NCBI GenBank assembly: GCA_036227345.1
Contig: CP109468.1
Coordinates: forward strand, 496,001-560,000
From: Streptomyces sp. NBC_01463
GTDB taxonomy: Bacteria; Actinomycetota; Actinomycetes; Streptomycetales; Streptomycetaceae
Direction: 5' to 3'
Length of the DNA stretch: 64,000 nucleotides
Under the pieces are notes generated by a model. It was not told the origin of the DNA. It did no database searches and worked only from the letters and a program-made list of their open reading frames with translations. The first letter of the stretch is position 1, and each line of letters begins with the position of its first letter. Positions 1 through 7,996 of this stretch are shown here, in pieces. The translations under genes and the position numbers were made by a program.

Positions 1-184
1 TCGCTCCGCCCGCGACGGCGATCAGCGCGTAGAGCCCGTCCGCGGTCGCCACTCCGAGCGCGGCGAACGCACCGGTCCTGAGCGAGGTGCGGGTGGTGAG
101 GGCGGCGAGGTAGGTCGCGACGGCTCCGACGGGCATGGCGATGCCGTATCCGGCGAGCAGTCCCGCGACCAGGACGGCGGTCAT
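1..184 (-). CDS. LysE/RhtB-family exporter, N-terminal part only
   Basis: Reading the minus strand from an ATG at 184 gives about 61 residues running off the left edge. They start MTAVLVAGLLAGYGIAMPVG, a hydrophobic first helix with the Gly-Pro-Gly-like turn usual at the N-terminus of LysE/RhtB amino-acid exporters, followed by a basic loop (TTRTSLRTG) and a second hydrophobic helix (ATADGLYALIAV). Proteins of this family are about 200 residues, so two thirds lie outside the window. It is divergent from the oxidoreductase starting near 433. The family call rests on the helix pattern only; the substrate cannot be read from this fragment. Confidence 0.6.
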   Translation of the reverse strand, partial: MTAVLVAGLLAGYGIAMPVGAVATYLAALTTRTSLRTGAFAALGVATADGLYALIAVAGGA

Positions 185-374
185 CCGTGCCGGTGTCGCA
201 CCGGCTTCCGCGGCCGCCCCGGCTGCTGTCGGCCGCTCGTCACCGATCGGTCGGTGGGAGCCGGCGGCACGAGGGCGATGTCCGTGGTCATGGCCAGATA
301 CTGCGTCCGGGGCGGACGGCCGGGCAACTCGTTTTCGGCGGCTCCCGGGGCGGGTGGGCGAGGCTCCGGGTCCC

Positions 375-404
375 TTGACCGCAAGCCCGCGCAAAGCCTA
401 GGTT
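375..404 (+). promoter_or_regulatory. Predicted promoter of the Gfo/Idh/MocA gene
   Basis: A -35 box TTGACC (375-380), an 18-nt spacer and a -10 box TAGGTT (399-404, fitting TANNNT) would start transcription near 411. That is about 22 nt before the first GTG of the oxidoreductase and directly in front of the symmetric site at 413-428. Confidence 0.55.
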
Positions 405-412
405 TCCGCTGG

Positions 413-428
413 TAGAAAGCGCTTGCCA
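413..428 (+). promoter_or_regulatory. Imperfect LacI-type operator at the transcription start
   Basis: TAGAAAGCGCTTGCCA is symmetric at 6 of 8 base pairs and carries the AAGCGCTT core with central CG typical of LacI-family operators. It sits immediately downstream of the predicted -10 box, where a repressor would block initiation. No LacI gene is in the window. Confidence 0.45.
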
Positions 429-432
429 CGCG

Positions 433-1605
433 GTGGGCGCCCCGTTCACCGTGGAGGTGTTTGTCACGTCCAGCCAGGCTTCCCCCAGCAGGCCGGTCCG
501 GGTCGCGATCGTCGGGACCGGCGCGATCGCGCGCGGCAGCCATCTGCCCGCCCTGCGCGCGCTGGCCGCCGAACAGCCCCTGGAGATCGTCGCGGCGGTG
601 GATGTGGACGCCGCCTCCGCGGCGTCGTTCTGCGCCGAGGCCGGCGCCGGCCGGCCGTACTCGGATCTCGGCCGGATGCTCGCCGAGGAGCGCCCCGACC
701 TGGTCACGATCGGCACTCCGCCCCGCTTCCACCGCGACCAGACCATCGCCGCCCTGCGGGCCGGGGCCTGGGTGTGGTGCGAGAAGCCCCCGTGCCCCTC
801 GCTGGAGGACTTCGACGCCATCGAGGCGGCGGAGGGGCCGGCCGGCGGCCCGTATGCAGCGATCGTGTTCCAGCACCGGTTCGGGTCCGGTTCGGACCAT
901 GTCCGGGCGCTGCTGGCCGAGCGGGCGATGGGGCGGCCCCTGGTCGCGCACTGCCAGACCACCTGGTACCGGGACGAGGCCTACTACTCCGTGCCGTGGC
1001 GCGGGCGTTGGAGCACGGAGGGCGGCGGCCCCGCGATGGGCCACGGCATCCACCAGATGGATCTGCTGCTCGATCTGCTCGGCCCGTGGTCGGAGATCCG
1101 CGCGATGGCGGGGCGGCTGGTGCACGACGTCGAGACGGAGGACGTCTCCACGGCACTGGTCCGCTTCGAGAGCGGCGCCATGGCCACGGTCGTCAACAGC
1201 GTCCTCAGCCCGGACGAGGTGAGCCGGATCCGGATCGACTGCGAGCGGGCCACGGTCGAGCTCACCCATCTGTACGGCCATCGCAACGCGGACTGGCGCG
1301 TCACCCCCGCCCCCGGCGTCGCGCCCGGACTGGCCGCCGCCTGGCAGGACTTCGGCGCCGATGTGCCCAGCTCCCACGAGGCGCAACTGCGTGGTCTGCT
1401 CGCCGATCTGCGGGCGGGACGCCGGCCGCGCAGCAGCGGCGCCGACGGCCGCACCAGCCTGGAGCTGGTGGCCGCGCTCTACAAGGCGGCCTTCACCGGG
1501 AACACCGTCCGGGCCGGCGAGATCGGCCCCGGCGACCCGTACTACAGCGCCCTGCACGGCAACGCCACCGGCTGGGCGCCCGAACCGGCGGAGGCGACCG
1601 CCTGA
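433..1605 (+). CDS. Gfo/Idh/MocA-family NAD(P)-dependent oxidoreductase
   Basis: The product (up to 390 aa) opens with a Rossmann dinucleotide-binding loop (VAIVGTGAIARGSHLPAL, about residues 24-41) and carries the family's EKP signature as WCEKPPCPS near residue 115, followed by the C-terminal substrate domain. Members oxidise or reduce sugars, inositols or related polyols in the cytosol; the substrate is not evident. In-frame GTG codons occur at 433, 451 and 457 and none has a good Shine-Dalgarno sequence, so the first was kept and the start is uncertain. A promoter and a LacI-type operator lie just upstream, which suggests induction by a carbohydrate. It is convergent with the importer operon on the other strand. 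Confidence 0.85.
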   Translation: MGAPFTVEVFVTSSQASPSRPVRVAIVGTGAIARGSHLPALRALAAEQPLEIVAAVDVDAASAASFCAEAGAGRPYSDLGRMLAEERPDLVTIGTPPRFHRDQTIAALRAGAWVWCEKPPCPSLEDFDAIEAAEGPAGGPYAAIVFQHRFGSGSDHVRALLAERAMGRPLVAHCQTTWYRDEAYYSVPWRGRWSTEGGGPAMGHGIHQMDLLLDLLGPWSEIRAMAGRLVHDVETEDVSTALVRFESGAMATVVNSVLSPDEVSRIRIDCERATVELTHLYGHRNADWRVTPAPGVAPGLAAAWQDFGADVPSSHEAQLRGLLADLRAGRRPRSSGADGRTSLELVAALYKAAFTGNTVRAGEIGPGDPYYSALHGNATGWAPEPAEATA

Positions 1606-1637
1606 CCGGCCGTACCCGGCGCCGCGCGCCCGGCGGG

Positions 1638-2591
1638 TCAGTCCCCGGGGATGAGGCCGTGGGACCGCAGGTAGGTGCGGGCGACGTCCTCGGGGAGCCG
1701 GCGCCAGCTGTCGACCTGTTCGTTCAGCTCGGCCAGGTCCTTGGTCGTCAGTACGGTGTTCAGCTTGCCCAGCGCCGTACGGACGCCTTCGCTGCCCGCG
1801 CGGGACCGGTTGACGACGGGGACCAGGTAGTCGGCGTTCTGCAGGTGCTTGTCGTCGGCGAGCAGGACGAGGCCGAAGTCGTCCAGGGTGGCGTCGGTCG
1901 TGGTCGTCAGGACCATCTGGTCGCGGCCGCTCTGGACGGCCTGTTTGGCCTGGGTGGTGCCGACGCCCTTGGGGTCGACGGCGGTGATGTCGATGCCGTA
2001 CGTCTTCTTCAGCCCGGGCGCGCAGTAGGGGCGCTGCACGCATTCGTCGCCGGCGGCCAGCCGGACGGGGAGCCCCGATCTGCCGAGGTCGCTGAGCGAC
2101 TTCAGATGGTGTTCCTTCGCGTAGGCGGCGGTGACGGCGAAGGCGTTCTGGTCGACGGCGCGGCCGGCGTCGAGGACGGTGAGGCCGCGGGGTGCGGCCA
2201 GCGCGCGCAGGGCTTTCATCGTCTCGGCCAGGTCGGGCGAGCCGACGGGGGTGGCGTCGGCTCCGTTCTTCTTGGCGTTCAGCCAGTCGGCGAAGGTGGC
2301 GGCGTATTCGGGGACGACGTCGATCTGGCCGCTCTCCAGGGCCGGTTCGTAGATCTCCCGGTTGGTGACGGAGATGATCTCCGTGGAGTATCCGGCGTCG
2401 TCGAGCAGCAGGGCGTACATCTGGGCGAGCAGATCGCTCTCGGTGAATCCCGCCGATCCGATCGTCAGGTGCTTGCTGTCTCCGGGCGGAGCGGTGACCT
2501 CGCCCTGGTTCTCCAGCGTGGGTCCGGTCGTGCACGCGGTGAGGGGCGCCAGGAGCAGCAGGAGCACCGGGAGGGCGTGCCGGGCCCTCAT
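1638..2591 (-). CDS. Osmoprotectant (glycine betaine/choline-type) ABC transporter substrate-binding lipoprotein
   Basis: The 317-aa product has a lipoprotein signal peptide: MRARHALPV, a leucine-rich core and the lipobox LTAC with the Cys near residue 20. The mature part begins its ligand-binding domain with SKHLTIGSAGFTESDLLAQM, typical of the OpuAC/ProX/OsmF family that binds quaternary amines. The ATG at 2591 overlaps the stop of the upstream permease as ATGA, which fixes the start; an in-frame GTG at 2615 is less likely. It is the last gene of a three-gene importer operon (3939 to 1638). Ligand specificity is inferred from family only. Confidence 0.85.
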   Translation of the reverse strand: MRARHALPVLLLLLAPLTACTTGPTLENQGEVTAPPGDSKHLTIGSAGFTESDLLAQMYALLLDDAGYSTEIISVTNREIYEPALESGQIDVVPEYAATFADWLNAKKNGADATPVGSPDLAETMKALRALAAPRGLTVLDAGRAVDQNAFAVTAAYAKEHHLKSLSDLGRSGLPVRLAAGDECVQRPYCAPGLKKTYGIDITAVDPKGVGTTQAKQAVQSGRDQMVLTTTTDATLDDFGLVLLADDKHLQNADYLVPVVNRSRAGSEGVRTALGKLNTVLTTKDLAELNEQVDSWRRLPEDVARTYLRSHGLIPGD

Positions 2592-3265
2592 CCGGCGTTC
2601 CCGTCGCGGACCCATTCGGGCGCGAGCCGCTGGGCCACCTCGAAGAGCCCTTCGACGATCAGGGCGAACACGGCGACCAGCACGGCCCCGGCGACCACCT
2701 GGGCGGTGGAGGCGAGGTTGAACCCGGCGGTGATGATGCGGCCGAGGCCGCCGCCGCCGGCCAGTGCGGCGATGGTCGCGGTGGCGACGAGCTGGACGGC
2801 GGCGATCCGTACGCCGGTCAGGATGAGCGGCAGGGCGAGCGGGACCTCGACCTGGGTCAGCATCTGGCGGCCGGTCATCCCCATGCCCCGGGCCGCCCGT
2901 ACGACGTCCTGGTCGACCTCGCGCATGCCGACGTAGGCGTTGGTGAGCAGGGGCGGTACGGCGAACAGGACGAGCGCGACGACGGTCGGCCCTTCCCCGA
3001 ACCGCCCGACCGGGGTGAGCAGCAGGAGGACGAGGACGGCGAAGGTGGGCACGGCCCGGCCGACGTTGGAGATGTTGACGGCGAGCGCGCCGCCCTTGCC
3101 CAGATGGCCGAGGACCAGGGCCACGGGCAGGGCGATCAGGCAGCTGATCAGCAGGCAGACGACGGTGAGGACGAGGTGCTGGGCGAGCCGGGTCCAGATG
3201 CCGTCCTCGCCGTACCAGTGCGCGGAGGTCGTGAGCCAGGACCAGGCGTCGGAGAGGGTGTTCAC
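2588..3265 (-). CDS. Osmoprotectant ABC transporter permease (second)
   Basis: This is a 225-aa inner-membrane permease starting at a GTG with GGAGG five nt upstream. After a short N-terminus (VNTLSDAWSWLTTSAHWYG) come about five hydrophobic helices. The cytoplasmic EAA-like loop for ATPase contact is RAARGMGMTGRQMLTQVEVP. The length and the loop are those of OpuCB/OpuCD or YehW/YehY-type permeases. It overlaps the upstream permease as GTGA (3262-3265) and the downstream binding protein as ATGA, so the three genes are translationally coupled. It presumably pairs with the other 225-aa permease as a heterodimer. Confidence 0.85.
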   Translation of the reverse strand: MNTLSDAWSWLTTSAHWYGEDGIWTRLAQHLVLTVVCLLISCLIALPVALVLGHLGKGGALAVNISNVGRAVPTFAVLVLLLLTPVGRFGEGPTVVALVLFAVPPLLTNAYVGMREVDQDVVRAARGMGMTGRQMLTQVEVPLALPLILTGVRIAAVQLVATATIAALAGGGGLGRIITAGFNLASTAQVVAGAVLVAVFALIVEGLFEVAQRLAPEWVRDGNAG

Positions 3266-3939
3266 GACTGCCTCCGTGTCCAGGGGGTGAGCAGGCGCTG
3301 CGCGAGCAGGAGCAGCAGGTCGGCGGCGACGGCGATGACGACGCACAGGACGGACGCGGTGAGCACCTGCGCCTTGAAGTAGGTGTTCATTCCCGCGTAG
3401 ATGAGGTTGCCGAGGCCGCCGTATCCGACGATCGCGCCGATGGTGACCAGGGAGACGGCGGAGACGGTGGCGATGCGCAGGCCGGCCATGGCTGCCGGCA
3501 GGGCGAGCGGGAGTTCCACGGCCACGAGCAGCCGGACGGGCCCGTACCCCATGCCGCGCGCCGCCTGCCGGGTCTCCTCGGGGACCGCGCGCAGCCCGGC
3601 CAGGATGTTCCGTACGAGCAGGGTGAGCGAGTACAGGACGAGGCCCGCGACGACGAGGGAGGCGGAGAGCCCGTACACGGGCAGGAGCAGCGAGAACATG
3701 GCGAGAGAGGGGACGGTGTAGAGGATCGTCGTCAGTCCGAGCACCGGTCCGGCGGCCCAGCGCCACCGGCGGGCGGCGAGGGCGAGCGGCAGCGCGATGA
3801 CCAGTCCGATGAGCACGGAGACGGCGGTCAGCTGGAGGTGTTGCAGCACGGCGTCCCAGAGGATGTGCCGACGGCTGGTCAGATAGGCGCCGCAGATCCA
3901 TTCGTTGCGCGCGAGGCAGTCGTCCGGGGGCGCGGTCAC
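3262..3939 (-). CDS. Osmoprotectant ABC transporter permease (first)
   Basis: This is a 225-aa membrane permease, equal in length to its partner. From a GTG at 3939 it begins MTAPPDDCLARNEWICGAYL, then has about five to six membrane segments and the ATPase-contact loop QAARGMGYGPVRLLVAVELP. No clear Shine-Dalgarno sequence precedes the GTG, so the start is moderately certain. It is the first gene of the importer; the PadR gene lies 68 nt upstream on the same strand. No ATP-binding subunit, which normally accompanies such permeases, is found on either side. Confidence 0.83.
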   Translation of the reverse strand: MTAPPDDCLARNEWICGAYLTSRRHILWDAVLQHLQLTAVSVLIGLVIALPLALAARRWRWAAGPVLGLTTILYTVPSLAMFSLLLPVYGLSASLVVAGLVLYSLTLLVRNILAGLRAVPEETRQAARGMGYGPVRLLVAVELPLALPAAMAGLRIATVSAVSLVTIGAIVGYGGLGNLIYAGMNTYFKAQVLTASVLCVVIAVAADLLLLLAQRLLTPWTRRQS

Positions 3940-4007
3940 CTGTCCATTGCAGCCCGGGACGGTGCGGGGGCGCGCGTCCTGTTCGACTGTTCGAGGGGTA
4001 CGGCGGT

Positions 4008-4586
4008 TCAGCCCCGCGGTTCTCCGGTGGCCGACGCCGCGCGGCGCTCCAGGATCTCCAGCGCCCGTTTCCCCCAGCGCAGGTTCTCCTGCTCGAAGGA
4101 CCGTCCCCGCATGAGTGTCAGGTACGGGCCGATGCGCTCGGTCTCCCGTACGAAGGTGTCCTCGTCGCGGCCGTCGAGCATCCGGTCCCGCAGCCGTTCG
4201 TAGCGGGCGAGCCGGGCGCGGGACCACTCCATGCGTTCCTCGACCGAGGCGCGCACCGCGTCGCCGTCGCCGCCGTCCACGGCCTGGGTCATGACCAGGA
4301 GCTCGTCCCGGATGGCCGTGGGGCGGGGCTGCTGTGCGGTGAACGAGGCGAGCGAGGCGCGGCCCTCGTCCGTGAGCGTGAACAGCCGCTTGTTCGGCCT
4401 GCGCTGCTGTTCGACGACCCGGGCCCCGATCAGGCCGCTCTCCGCCAGGCGCTCCAGCTCGCGGTAGAGCTGCTGCGGGGTGGCCGACCAGAAGTTCGCC
4501 ACCGAGACGTCGAAGACCTTGGCCAGGTCGTAGCCCGAGGCCTCCCCTTCGAGCAGCGCCGCCAGGACCGCGTACTTGAGAGACAT
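4008..4586 (-). CDS. PadR-family transcriptional regulator
   Basis: The 192-aa product begins MSLKYAVLAALLEGEASGYD, the conserved first helix of PadR winged-helix proteins, continues through the QQLYRELERLAESGLI recognition region and the basic wing (RRPNKRLFTLTDEGR), and ends in a helical dimerisation domain (about residues 85-185). PadR proteins usually repress a neighbouring divergent gene and respond to small hydrophobic ligands. Here the divergent gene is the SnoaL-like ORF at 4657. A TAGTCT box (4598 to 4593) lies six nt before the ATG, so its mRNA may be leaderless. The symmetric site at 4606-4625 probably serves both genes. Confidence 0.9.
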   Translation of the reverse strand: MSLKYAVLAALLEGEASGYDLAKVFDVSVANFWSATPQQLYRELERLAESGLIGARVVEQQRRPNKRLFTLTDEGRASLASFTAQQPRPTAIRDELLVMTQAVDGGDGDAVRASVEERMEWSRARLARYERLRDRMLDGRDEDTFVRETERIGPYLTLMRGRSFEQENLRWGKRALEILERRAASATGEPRG

Positions 4587-4587
4587 C

Positions 4588-4617
4588 TGGACAGACTAAC
4601 AGCCATGTGATTAATCT
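4588..4617 (+). promoter_or_regulatory. Predicted promoter of the SnoaL-like gene
   Basis: TGGACA (4588-4593), an 18-nt spacer and TAATCT (4612-4617) give a near-consensus promoter starting near 4624. Its -10 box and start point lie within the TGTGA-N10-TCACA element, so a protein bound there would exclude RNA polymerase. Confidence 0.55.
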
Positions 4618-4625
4618 CTTTCACA
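4606..4625 (+). promoter_or_regulatory. Inverted repeat, probable PadR operator
   Basis: TGTGA (4606-4610) and TCACA (4621-4625) form a perfect inverted repeat with a 10-nt spacer in the 70-nt gap between the divergent padR-like and SnoaL-like genes. It covers the -10 box of the latter. PadR proteins typically bind short inverted repeats of this sort next to their own gene. Confidence 0.55.
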
Positions 4626-4656
4626 CCTATTCAACAAGTTGACTATGGAGTCCCGG

Positions 4657-5049
4657 ATGCACCCCTTCCGCACCGCTGTCGAGGCGCACGACCACGCCGC
4701 CATCGAGGCGACGCTGGCCGAGGACGTCGTGTTCACCAGCCCGGTGGCGTTCAAGCCCTACCCCGGCCGGCCGGTCACCGCCGCGATCCTGCGCGCGGTC
4801 TCCGAGGTGTTCACGGACTTCCGCTACGTCCGCGAGATGGCGAGCGAGGACGGCCGCGACCACGCCCTGGTGTTCGAGGCGAAGGTGGACGACCGGGAGA
4901 TCACCGGCTGCGACTTCCTCCACATGAACGAGGCGGGCGAGATCGACGACCTGATGGTCATGGTCCGGCCCCTCTCCGCTGCGCAGGCGCTCGCCGCCGC
5001 CATGGGTGCGCGGTTCGACCGGATCACCCGCGAGGCCTCGGCGGGGTGA
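4657..5049 (+). CDS. SnoaL/NTF2-like fold protein
   Basis: A 130-aa cytosolic protein that begins MHPFRTAVEAHDHAAIEATL and continues LAEDVVFTSPVAFKPYPGR, the helix-then-strand start of the SnoaL-like/NTF2 cone fold. ATG 4657 was chosen because GGAG lies six nt upstream; ATG 4645 and TTG 4639 are in frame but have no ribosome binding site. The fold is used both by small isomerases or hydrolases and by ligand-binding proteins, and no catalytic residues can be named. Its position divergent from a PadR repressor suggests it is the repressor's target and may act on, or bind, the inducing compound. Confidence 0.75.
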   Translation: MHPFRTAVEAHDHAAIEATLAEDVVFTSPVAFKPYPGRPVTAAILRAVSEVFTDFRYVREMASEDGRDHALVFEAKVDDREITGCDFLHMNEAGEIDDLMVMVRPLSAAQALAAAMGARFDRITREASAG

Positions 5050-5124
5050 GCACGGCTCCGGGACCCCCGGCCGCACGGCCGGTACCACCAGGTCGACCGC
5101 AGAACGTGGGCGTATGGTCCGAAT

Positions 5125-7251
5125 ATGGACAACGTACGGCCCCGCACGGAGTCCGGGGCGGAGCTCCTGGACCGGGCCGTGGCACGGGCCGTCCGGCGGA
5201 CCGGCGCCTCCGTGGCCATGCTGTACCTCCTGGCGCCGGGCGAGTCCACGCTGCGGCTGACCGTTCTCGCCGGGGTGCCGGCCGAGTTCGCCGCCCCGTG
5301 GACCCGGGTCCCGCTCTCCGCTCCGATGCCGGTGGCCGACGCCCTGAAGGACCAGCATCTGGTCTGGCTCGGCAGCCAGGAGGAGCTGGCCAGACGCTAT
5401 CCGCGGCCCGCGCTCGTGCTGCCGTACCGCTTCGCACTGGCCGCCGCGCCGGTGCTCACGGGCGCCGCCGTGTGGGGTGGCCTGGTGCTGCTGTGGCCGG
5501 GCTCGCACCCGCCGCAGCTCAGCCCCGAGGAGCGGGCCGCGGTCCATGCCGGGTGCGGTGAGATCGCCCTGGTGCTGCACGAGGCCGAGGAACACGGCCG
5601 TCCCGTGCCGCCCGACCTCGGCCTGCGGGTCCTGCCGCCCCTCAGCGCACCGCCGCCCGACACCGCCACGGCGTCCCGCGCGGCGGAGTACCTCCAGCGG
5701 CTGCCGGGCGGCTGCTGCGCCCTCGACATGCACGGCCGGATCACGTTCCTCACCGACACCGGGGCCGAACTGGTCGGCGGGAGCGCGGCCGACCTGATGG
5801 GGACGCTGCCCTGGGAGTCGCTGCCCTGGCTGGACGACCCGCTCTTCGAGGACCAGTACCGCGGGGCCGTGGTCAGCCGTCAGCCGACCTCGTTCACCGC
5901 GCTGCGCCCGCCCGATCGGTGGCTCTCGTTCCGCCTCTACCCGGACGCCTCGGGCATCAGCGTGTACATCACGCCCGGCACCGCCGCGCACGCGGCGGGG
6001 CCCGCCGCGGAGTCCCCCGCGCCGTCGAGCGCCCCGAGCCGTGCCGTCGCGCTCTACCACCTGATGCATCTGGCCGCGACGCTCACCGAGGCCGTCGGCA
6101 TCCAGGACGTGGTCGGGCTGCTCTCCGACCAGCTCGTCCCCGCCTTCCGGATCCAGGCGCTCGCCGTGATGACCGCGGCGGAGGGCCGGCTGCGGGTCGA
6201 GGGCCACCACGGCTTCGCCCCCGAGCTCATGGACCGCTTCGACGGCGCCCCGCTGGCCTCACGCACCCCGGCCGCTCACGTCCTGACCACCGGGGTGCCC
6301 AGCTTCTACCGCTCGTTCGCGGAGCTGAAGCGTGCCTACCCGCCCGCCGTGCTCCAGGAGGGCCTGGCGGCGTGGGCGTTCCTGCCGTTGATCGCCTCGG
6401 GCCGCCCGGTCGGCTCACTGGTGCTCGCCTACGAGATGACCCGCCCGTTCGAACCGGAGGAACGCGCGCTCCTCGCGTCGATCGCCGGACTGATCGCACA
6501 GGCCCTGGACCGGGCCCGCCTGTACGACGCGAAGGACCAGCTGGCCCACAGCCTGCAGGCCCATCTGCTCCCCCACACCCTGCCGCGGATCCCCGGTCTG
6601 GACATCGCCGCCCGCTATCTGCCGGCGGCCCACGGCACGGGCATCGGCGGCGACTTCTACGACGTCATCCGCCTCGACGCCACCACCGCGGCCGCCACCA
6701 TCGGCGACGTCCAGGGCCACAACGTGAAGGCGGCCGCCCTGATGGGCCAGGTCCGCACCGCGGTGCACGCCTCGGCGGGGGCGCCGCCGGCCGAGGTGCT
6801 GGCCCGCACCAACCGGCTGCTCACCGACCTCGACCCCGGCCTGTTCACCAGCTGCCTCTACGTCCATCTCGACCTGGCCGGGCACCGCGCCCTGCTGGCC
6901 ACGGCCGGGCACCCGCCGCCGCTCCTGCACCACCCCGGCGGGCACACCGAGGTACTGCGGCTGCCGCCTGGTCTGCTGCTGGGCATCGACCCGGAGGCCA
7001 CGTACCCGACGACCGAGATCCCGCTGCCGGCGGGCGCCGCGCTCGCCCTGTACACCGACGGACTCGTCGAGGCGCCCGGCACCGATCTCGACGAGGCGAC
7101 CGCGGCCCTGGCCGAGCAGTTCACCCGGGCCGCCGGCCGGCCCATGGAAGCCCTCGCCGACACGCTCGTCCGCTATGCCGAACGGTCCACACCGGGCAGC
7201 GACGACATCGCGCTGCTCCTCATCAAGGCGCTGGCGGAACAGCCGGGTTGA
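5125..7251 (+). CDS. GAF/PAS-containing SpoIIE-type protein phosphatase (PP2C)
   Basis: A 708-aa soluble signalling protein. The order appears to be a GAF-like domain (about 1-155), a PAS-like domain (about 190-280), a second GAF domain (about 305-470) and a C-terminal SpoIIE/RsbU-type PP2C phosphatase (about 490-705). The phosphatase keeps its metal-binding aspartates: GGDFYDVI, TIGDVQGHN, YTDGLVE and SDDIALLLI. Such Streptomyces proteins dephosphorylate anti-sigma-factor antagonists in response to a sensed ligand. No cognate antagonist or kinase gene lies nearby. The ATG at 5125 follows a 75-nt gap after the SnoaL-like gene. The two-GAF arrangement implies small-molecule input of unknown identity. 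Confidence 0.87.
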   Translation: MDNVRPRTESGAELLDRAVARAVRRTGASVAMLYLLAPGESTLRLTVLAGVPAEFAAPWTRVPLSAPMPVADALKDQHLVWLGSQEELARRYPRPALVLPYRFALAAAPVLTGAAVWGGLVLLWPGSHPPQLSPEERAAVHAGCGEIALVLHEAEEHGRPVPPDLGLRVLPPLSAPPPDTATASRAAEYLQRLPGGCCALDMHGRITFLTDTGAELVGGSAADLMGTLPWESLPWLDDPLFEDQYRGAVVSRQPTSFTALRPPDRWLSFRLYPDASGISVYITPGTAAHAAGPAAESPAPSSAPSRAVALYHLMHLAATLTEAVGIQDVVGLLSDQLVPAFRIQALAVMTAAEGRLRVEGHHGFAPELMDRFDGAPLASRTPAAHVLTTGVPSFYRSFAELKRAYPPAVLQEGLAAWAFLPLIASGRPVGSLVLAYEMTRPFEPEERALLASIAGLIAQALDRARLYDAKDQLAHSLQAHLLPHTLPRIPGLDIAARYLPAAHGTGIGGDFYDVIRLDATTAAATIGDVQGHNVKAAALMGQVRTAVHASAGAPPAEVLARTNRLLTDLDPGLFTSCLYVHLDLAGHRALLATAGHPPPLLHHPGGHTEVLRLPPGLLLGIDPEATYPTTEIPLPAGAALALYTDGLVEAPGTDLDEATAALAEQFTRAAGRPMEALADTLVRYAERSTPGSDDIALLLIKALAEQPG

Positions 7252-7313
7252 CCGGGGACCTCGCGCAGGGCGCACGGTCTTGCCGAAGGCGCCGTTGATA
7301 GGATCACCGCCCC

Positions 7314-7988
7314 ATGGACCCCAGCACCGAGATCACGATGACCGACGTTCCGCCGGGGCGGGTGACCCTGTCCGACCGTCGTACGCAGCGCAGCTGGACG
7401 GTCGATGTCGCACCGTTCCGGCTCGGTACGCACCCCGTGACCCAGGCCCAGTACGCGCAGGTCACGGGCGAGCGGCCGAGTACCGCGCAGGGCGACCCAC
7501 TGCCGGTCGAGGGCGTCTCCTGGCTGGACGCCGTCGGTTTCTGCAACGCACTGTCCCTGCGCGAGGGGCTGACGCCCGCCTACCTCCTCCACCCCGAGGC
7601 CGGGCAGATCCGGTGGGAGGCGGCCGCCGACGGTTACCGGCTGCCGGCCGAGGCCGAGTGGGAGCACGCGTGCCGGGCGGGCACGACGCAGGCGCGGTAC
7701 GGCCCCCTCGACGACATCGCCTGGTATCGCGGCAACTCCCTTGAGCGGCCGCACGAGGTGGGCGGCCGGCTGCCCAACGACTGGGGCCTGTACGACACGT
7801 TGGGCAATGTGTGGGAGTGGTGCTGGGACGTCTACGACGCCGAGGTGTACGGCAGCTACCGGGTGCTGCGGGGCGGTGGCTGGTTCGACGAGCACTGGAG
7901 CTGCCGGGCCTCGGTGCGGCGGCGCAGCCACCCCACGTTCCGGATCGACGACACGGGGTTCCGCGTCGCCCGCTCCGGAACACGGTAG
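7314..7988 (+). CDS. SUMF1/formylglycine-generating-enzyme-like protein lacking one active-site Cys
   Basis: The 224-aa product has the C-type-lectin-like fold signatures of the sulfatase-modifying-factor family: HPVTQAQYAQV, VEGVSWLDAVGFCNAL, YRLPAEAEWEHACRAG and LGNVWEWCWD. Authentic formylglycine-generating enzymes end with a GGS-x-x-C-x4-C motif whose two cysteines bind copper. Here the region reads RGGGWFDEHWSC, with Asp192 where the first Cys should be and only Cys197 kept. It is also shorter than typical enzymes (about 290-310 aa). It may be a non-catalytic relative or act in another oxidation. Two Cys-type sulfatases in this window need formylglycine, but this protein may not supply it. 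It is convergent with, and nearly abuts, the metal operon. Confidence 0.8.
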   Translation: MDPSTEITMTDVPPGRVTLSDRRTQRSWTVDVAPFRLGTHPVTQAQYAQVTGERPSTAQGDPLPVEGVSWLDAVGFCNALSLREGLTPAYLLHPEAGQIRWEAAADGYRLPAEAEWEHACRAGTTQARYGPLDDIAWYRGNSLERPHEVGGRLPNDWGLYDTLGNVWEWCWDVYDAEVYGSYRVLRGGGWFDEHWSCRASVRRRSHPTFRIDDTGFRVARSGTR

Positions 7989-7996
7989 AGCCTCCG

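Noticed and set aside
423..2936. Long plus-strand frame running through the oxidoreductase and importer genes
   Set aside because: It is Arg/Gly/Pro-rich, crosses two well-supported genes in other frames and has no recognisable domain.
4606..4625. TGTGA-N10-TCACA considered as a Crp/cAMP receptor site
   Set aside because: Crp sites have a 6-nt spacer. The 10-nt spacer and the position beside a padR-like gene fit a PadR operator better.
7314..7988. Calling the SUMF1-like gene a true formylglycine-generating enzyme for the sulfatases
   Set aside because: One of the two active-site cysteines is Asp, and the gene is far from the sulfatase region and not linked by regulation.
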